Shown here in pieces: positions 62,201 to 64,000 of a DNA stretch of 64,000 nucleotides. Source of the DNA: Darksidea phi (taxonomy: Eukaryota; Ascomycota; Dothideomycetes; Pleosporales; Lentitheciaceae); the NCBI GenBank assembly GCA_030770425.1, contig JASJFT010000019.1, positions 62,001 through 126,000 of the forward strand, in the 5' to 3' direction. The position numbers and the translations under genes were made by a program. Positions within the stretch are counted from its first letter, which is position 1; each line of letters begins with the position of its first letter. The notes beneath the pieces were generated by a model. The model saw nothing but the letters and a program-made list of their open reading frames with translations. It was not told where the DNA came from and searched no databases.

Positions 62201-63063
62201 GTGTCCACATCAAGACCCCAGAACAGCTTGCGAGTGTCTTCATTTCCATCTGCAAAACAAATCACCTTGACGAGACCTGGATTACACGACTATTCATTTA
62301 TCCAGTGGCTGGACATCTCTCGTACAATACTAGGTCCGAGCTCGCTTTTGCATTGAACGATTGTCTGCCGAAATTGTCTACTGTTATCCAGCGAGCAGAG
62401 AACGCCATGCTTCCGTTGCAGATCGACCTAGTATGGCTGACCAAGGTCCTTGCTCCAGTTACCCCCGAATACCTCCATATTGCGAACACACTCATCTCTA
62501 ATCATCCTGAGCCTATTACTGCATGGGGCAAGACGTTCGAGCTTCTCAAGTTGGACTGGAAGTTGACAGCTCTCGGATCGCCAACCGTTTACAAGAAACT
62601 GGCATCAATCGATGGGATGGACCTCCTTGCAATCGCATTTTCCCAAGCGCGCAAAGTCAGTCTACGGTCTGCGCCATCGCGCGACAAGTCTATTTCATTA
62701 AGCGGTACAGAATGGCCCCATGTGCTTTCGAACCTCCTCACCTGCTATGAACATTATTTTTTGCCAGAGTTCTACGAGGCACGCGGCATCCACATCCTCA
62801 ACTGGGCTTTGGAGTGGGACTTGCTCAAGACGGTTTACCTTCGGGGGGTGTACGGGCGGTTCATTATAAACACTAATTACAAGCAAATGGCGCGGGAAAT
62901 TCAGAAGATAGCGATGAAGAAAGACTCGTCAGGACCTATGGACCAAATAATGTCAATGACATGGCCGGACACGTTAGTTGAAAGGGCGTTGCAGACGCCG
63001 GAGTGCGCTAGCCACCGTTATCGGAACGAAAAATTACTTCATGGGGCATTAGATCGCGTATGA
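59222..63063 (+). pseudogene. NACHT/STAND-type NTPase gene, 5' half disrupted
   Basis: Plus-strand pieces follow the fungal NACHT plan. N-terminal domain 59222-59480 (PWESAKARFLEGATLENLF, DDYGKALDVFPNMSPMILAP) and 59630-60000 (IGDVLPHFRIFQRLFSNHER, LVEKEADLAHMIEAAK). Then IDYLAKHAKLSALRHPGTNT and a Walker A CYGIPGSGKSVLAASVV near 60190-60240; Walker B TVLITIDGVDEL near 60490; winged-helix part ALVSGAQGM ... FLWVKFQLYEIGEAITEAAV. The last 738 codons (60847-63063) are open and end with an uncharacterised helical region. Lesions: frame shifts near 59470, 59622, 59980 and 60240 (the third looks like an 8-bp duplication), stops TAA 60574 and TGA 60697. STAND proteins of this type act in non-self recognition; this copy cannot make a full-length protein. 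Confidence 0.78.
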
Positions 63064-64000
63064 CTAGGTATATTGGCTCATCTTTCGTAGCTTGGTATCG
63101 AAATCTCTTGGTGGGCTGATGTCCAAAAGCTCCTGAACATCTACCTCCACTACCATTTCATCAAGATGTCGCTTTCGTCCCTGAAGGCTCTCGTTACGTG
63201 CTCAATTCATAATAAGGCGGCAGCGTGGCGGGCAGAGTAGCCCAGCACCGTTCGAAAAGCTATAGCTCCCCAGACGCCGGGATAAATCTCGCCTCTACCC
63301 TCTTCGCCACAGCATTGAAAAGCCCATTCAATACGCCGCCTTTGCCATAGGCGCAACAAAATCCTCGGTATGGACCTCTCCACTGTTACTCTTACGTCCA
63401 CCCATACTCCACACCCATATTTCTATCTAATGTACCCATTTCCATTCCAGCAGCACCGTGCCGCGCAAAGTAAACAAAACTACAGGTACCAACCTTAGGA
63501 GCTTCCAGTAAAAGAACCCCCCCTCAGATCAAGCGACACATCCCACATAACCAAAAACACGCATATCCATCATTTCCACCACGCGACTCCGTGTTATTAC
63601 GCATTTTCAGAGTAATACATAGAAGGCAACCAGTTATCTTCTTGCAATCATACCGTGTACGCCTCATGCTTAAAGCCTTCGTCTAGGCTGATTTGGCCTT
63701 ATACATTTGTTCAAGGACATCTGCGACACTTTTTGTCTCTAGATATTATTCATGTCTCGACGTCGTGGTACCAAAATACTTTGGGACTACTAATTTCGCG
63801 TTAATCTGCGGGTTGACGACTACCAGTTTATCATGCACTCGAAGACAGAATGGATATTGCCCGCCACGCTCATGTCCAAAACCTCGGCTCGAGGTAAGTC
63901 CTCCGCAGACAAAATTTTACGAATAGTCGTCCTCACCACAGTTGCGCTCTTAACCCGAACCGTATAATACAAGACTGACTTCGCCCGCACCCACACATTT
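63064..64000. other. Right edge, one coding-like minus-strand segment
   Basis: A minus-strand frame at 63064-63201 reads RKRHLDEMVVEVDVQELLDI, SPPRDFDTKLRKM and stops directly against the stop of the NACHT ORF. It looks like a protein C-terminus, but I could not find its upstream exons. The rest to 64000 shows no supported gene. Confidence 0.35.

Noticed and set aside
60847..63063. Annotating the last NACHT ORF as a separate intact gene
   Set aside because: Its first residues (FLWVKFQLYEI) belong to the middle of the NACHT family layout, so it is the 3' part of a disrupted gene and not an independent start.

Overview
The window is nuclear DNA of a filamentous ascomycete (Pezizomycotina). The evidence is many short introns (45-130 bp) with GTRNGT donors, conserved ascomycete housekeeping genes, HET, NACHT and ankyrin allorecognition-type genes, an NDT80-family regulator, and a transposon with TGG to TAG changes that look like repeat-induced point mutation (RIP). 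The class is probably Dothideomycetes, but that is inference.

Layout. 0.2-3.7 kb: two minus-strand surface proteins (a BYS1/thaumatin-like secreted protein and a single-pass cell-surface protein). 5.7-7.3 kb: a decayed HET-domain gene. 7.5-15.1 kb: housekeeping block with the Golgi Qc-SNARE SFT1, the elongation regulator BYE1, a CCDC16/ZNF830-like protein lacking its zinc finger, and an ArfGAP of the AGE2/SMAP type. 16.3-17.5 kb: a secreted tyrosinase. 18.3-30.4 kb: an unusual accessory island. It holds an NDT80/PhoG DNA-binding protein whose C-terminus carries two membrane segments, a NUDIX hydrolase with a transposase-like N-terminal extension, a HET-domain protein, a RIP-damaged Tc1/mariner element with terminal repeats and TA duplication, and a broken RelA/SpoT-ankyrin-SPRY gene. 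33.5-35.4 kb: a repetitive GPI-anchored wall protein. 35.7-38.4 kb: two hypothetical proteins. 38.8-41.8 kb: proteasome subunit PRE9 and the WW/FF splicing-type protein URN1, divergently transcribed. 42.2-45.8 kb: a cysteine-rich membrane protein, a TA-flanked MITE and a multi-pass membrane protein. 50.0-52.5 kb: a 14-exon MFS transporter. 54.1-56.3 kb: a Zn2Cys6 gluconeogenesis regulator (ERT1/AcuK type). 57.0-58.0 kb: riboflavin kinase FMN1. 59.2-63.1 kb: a NACHT/STAND gene with a frameshifted 5' half and an intact 738-codon 3' ORF.

The housekeeping genes are independent units. The accessory island looks like a self/non-self or stress-sensing neighbourhood: a possible membrane-tethered regulator of the family that controls heterokaryon incompatibility, a HET effector, an alarmone-synthetase-type protein with ankyrin and SPRY recognition modules, and a NUDIX hydrolase. 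That they act together is only an inference from proximity. Gene models were spliced by hand, checking intron signals, reading phase and protein-family continuity; 5' ends are the least certain part.
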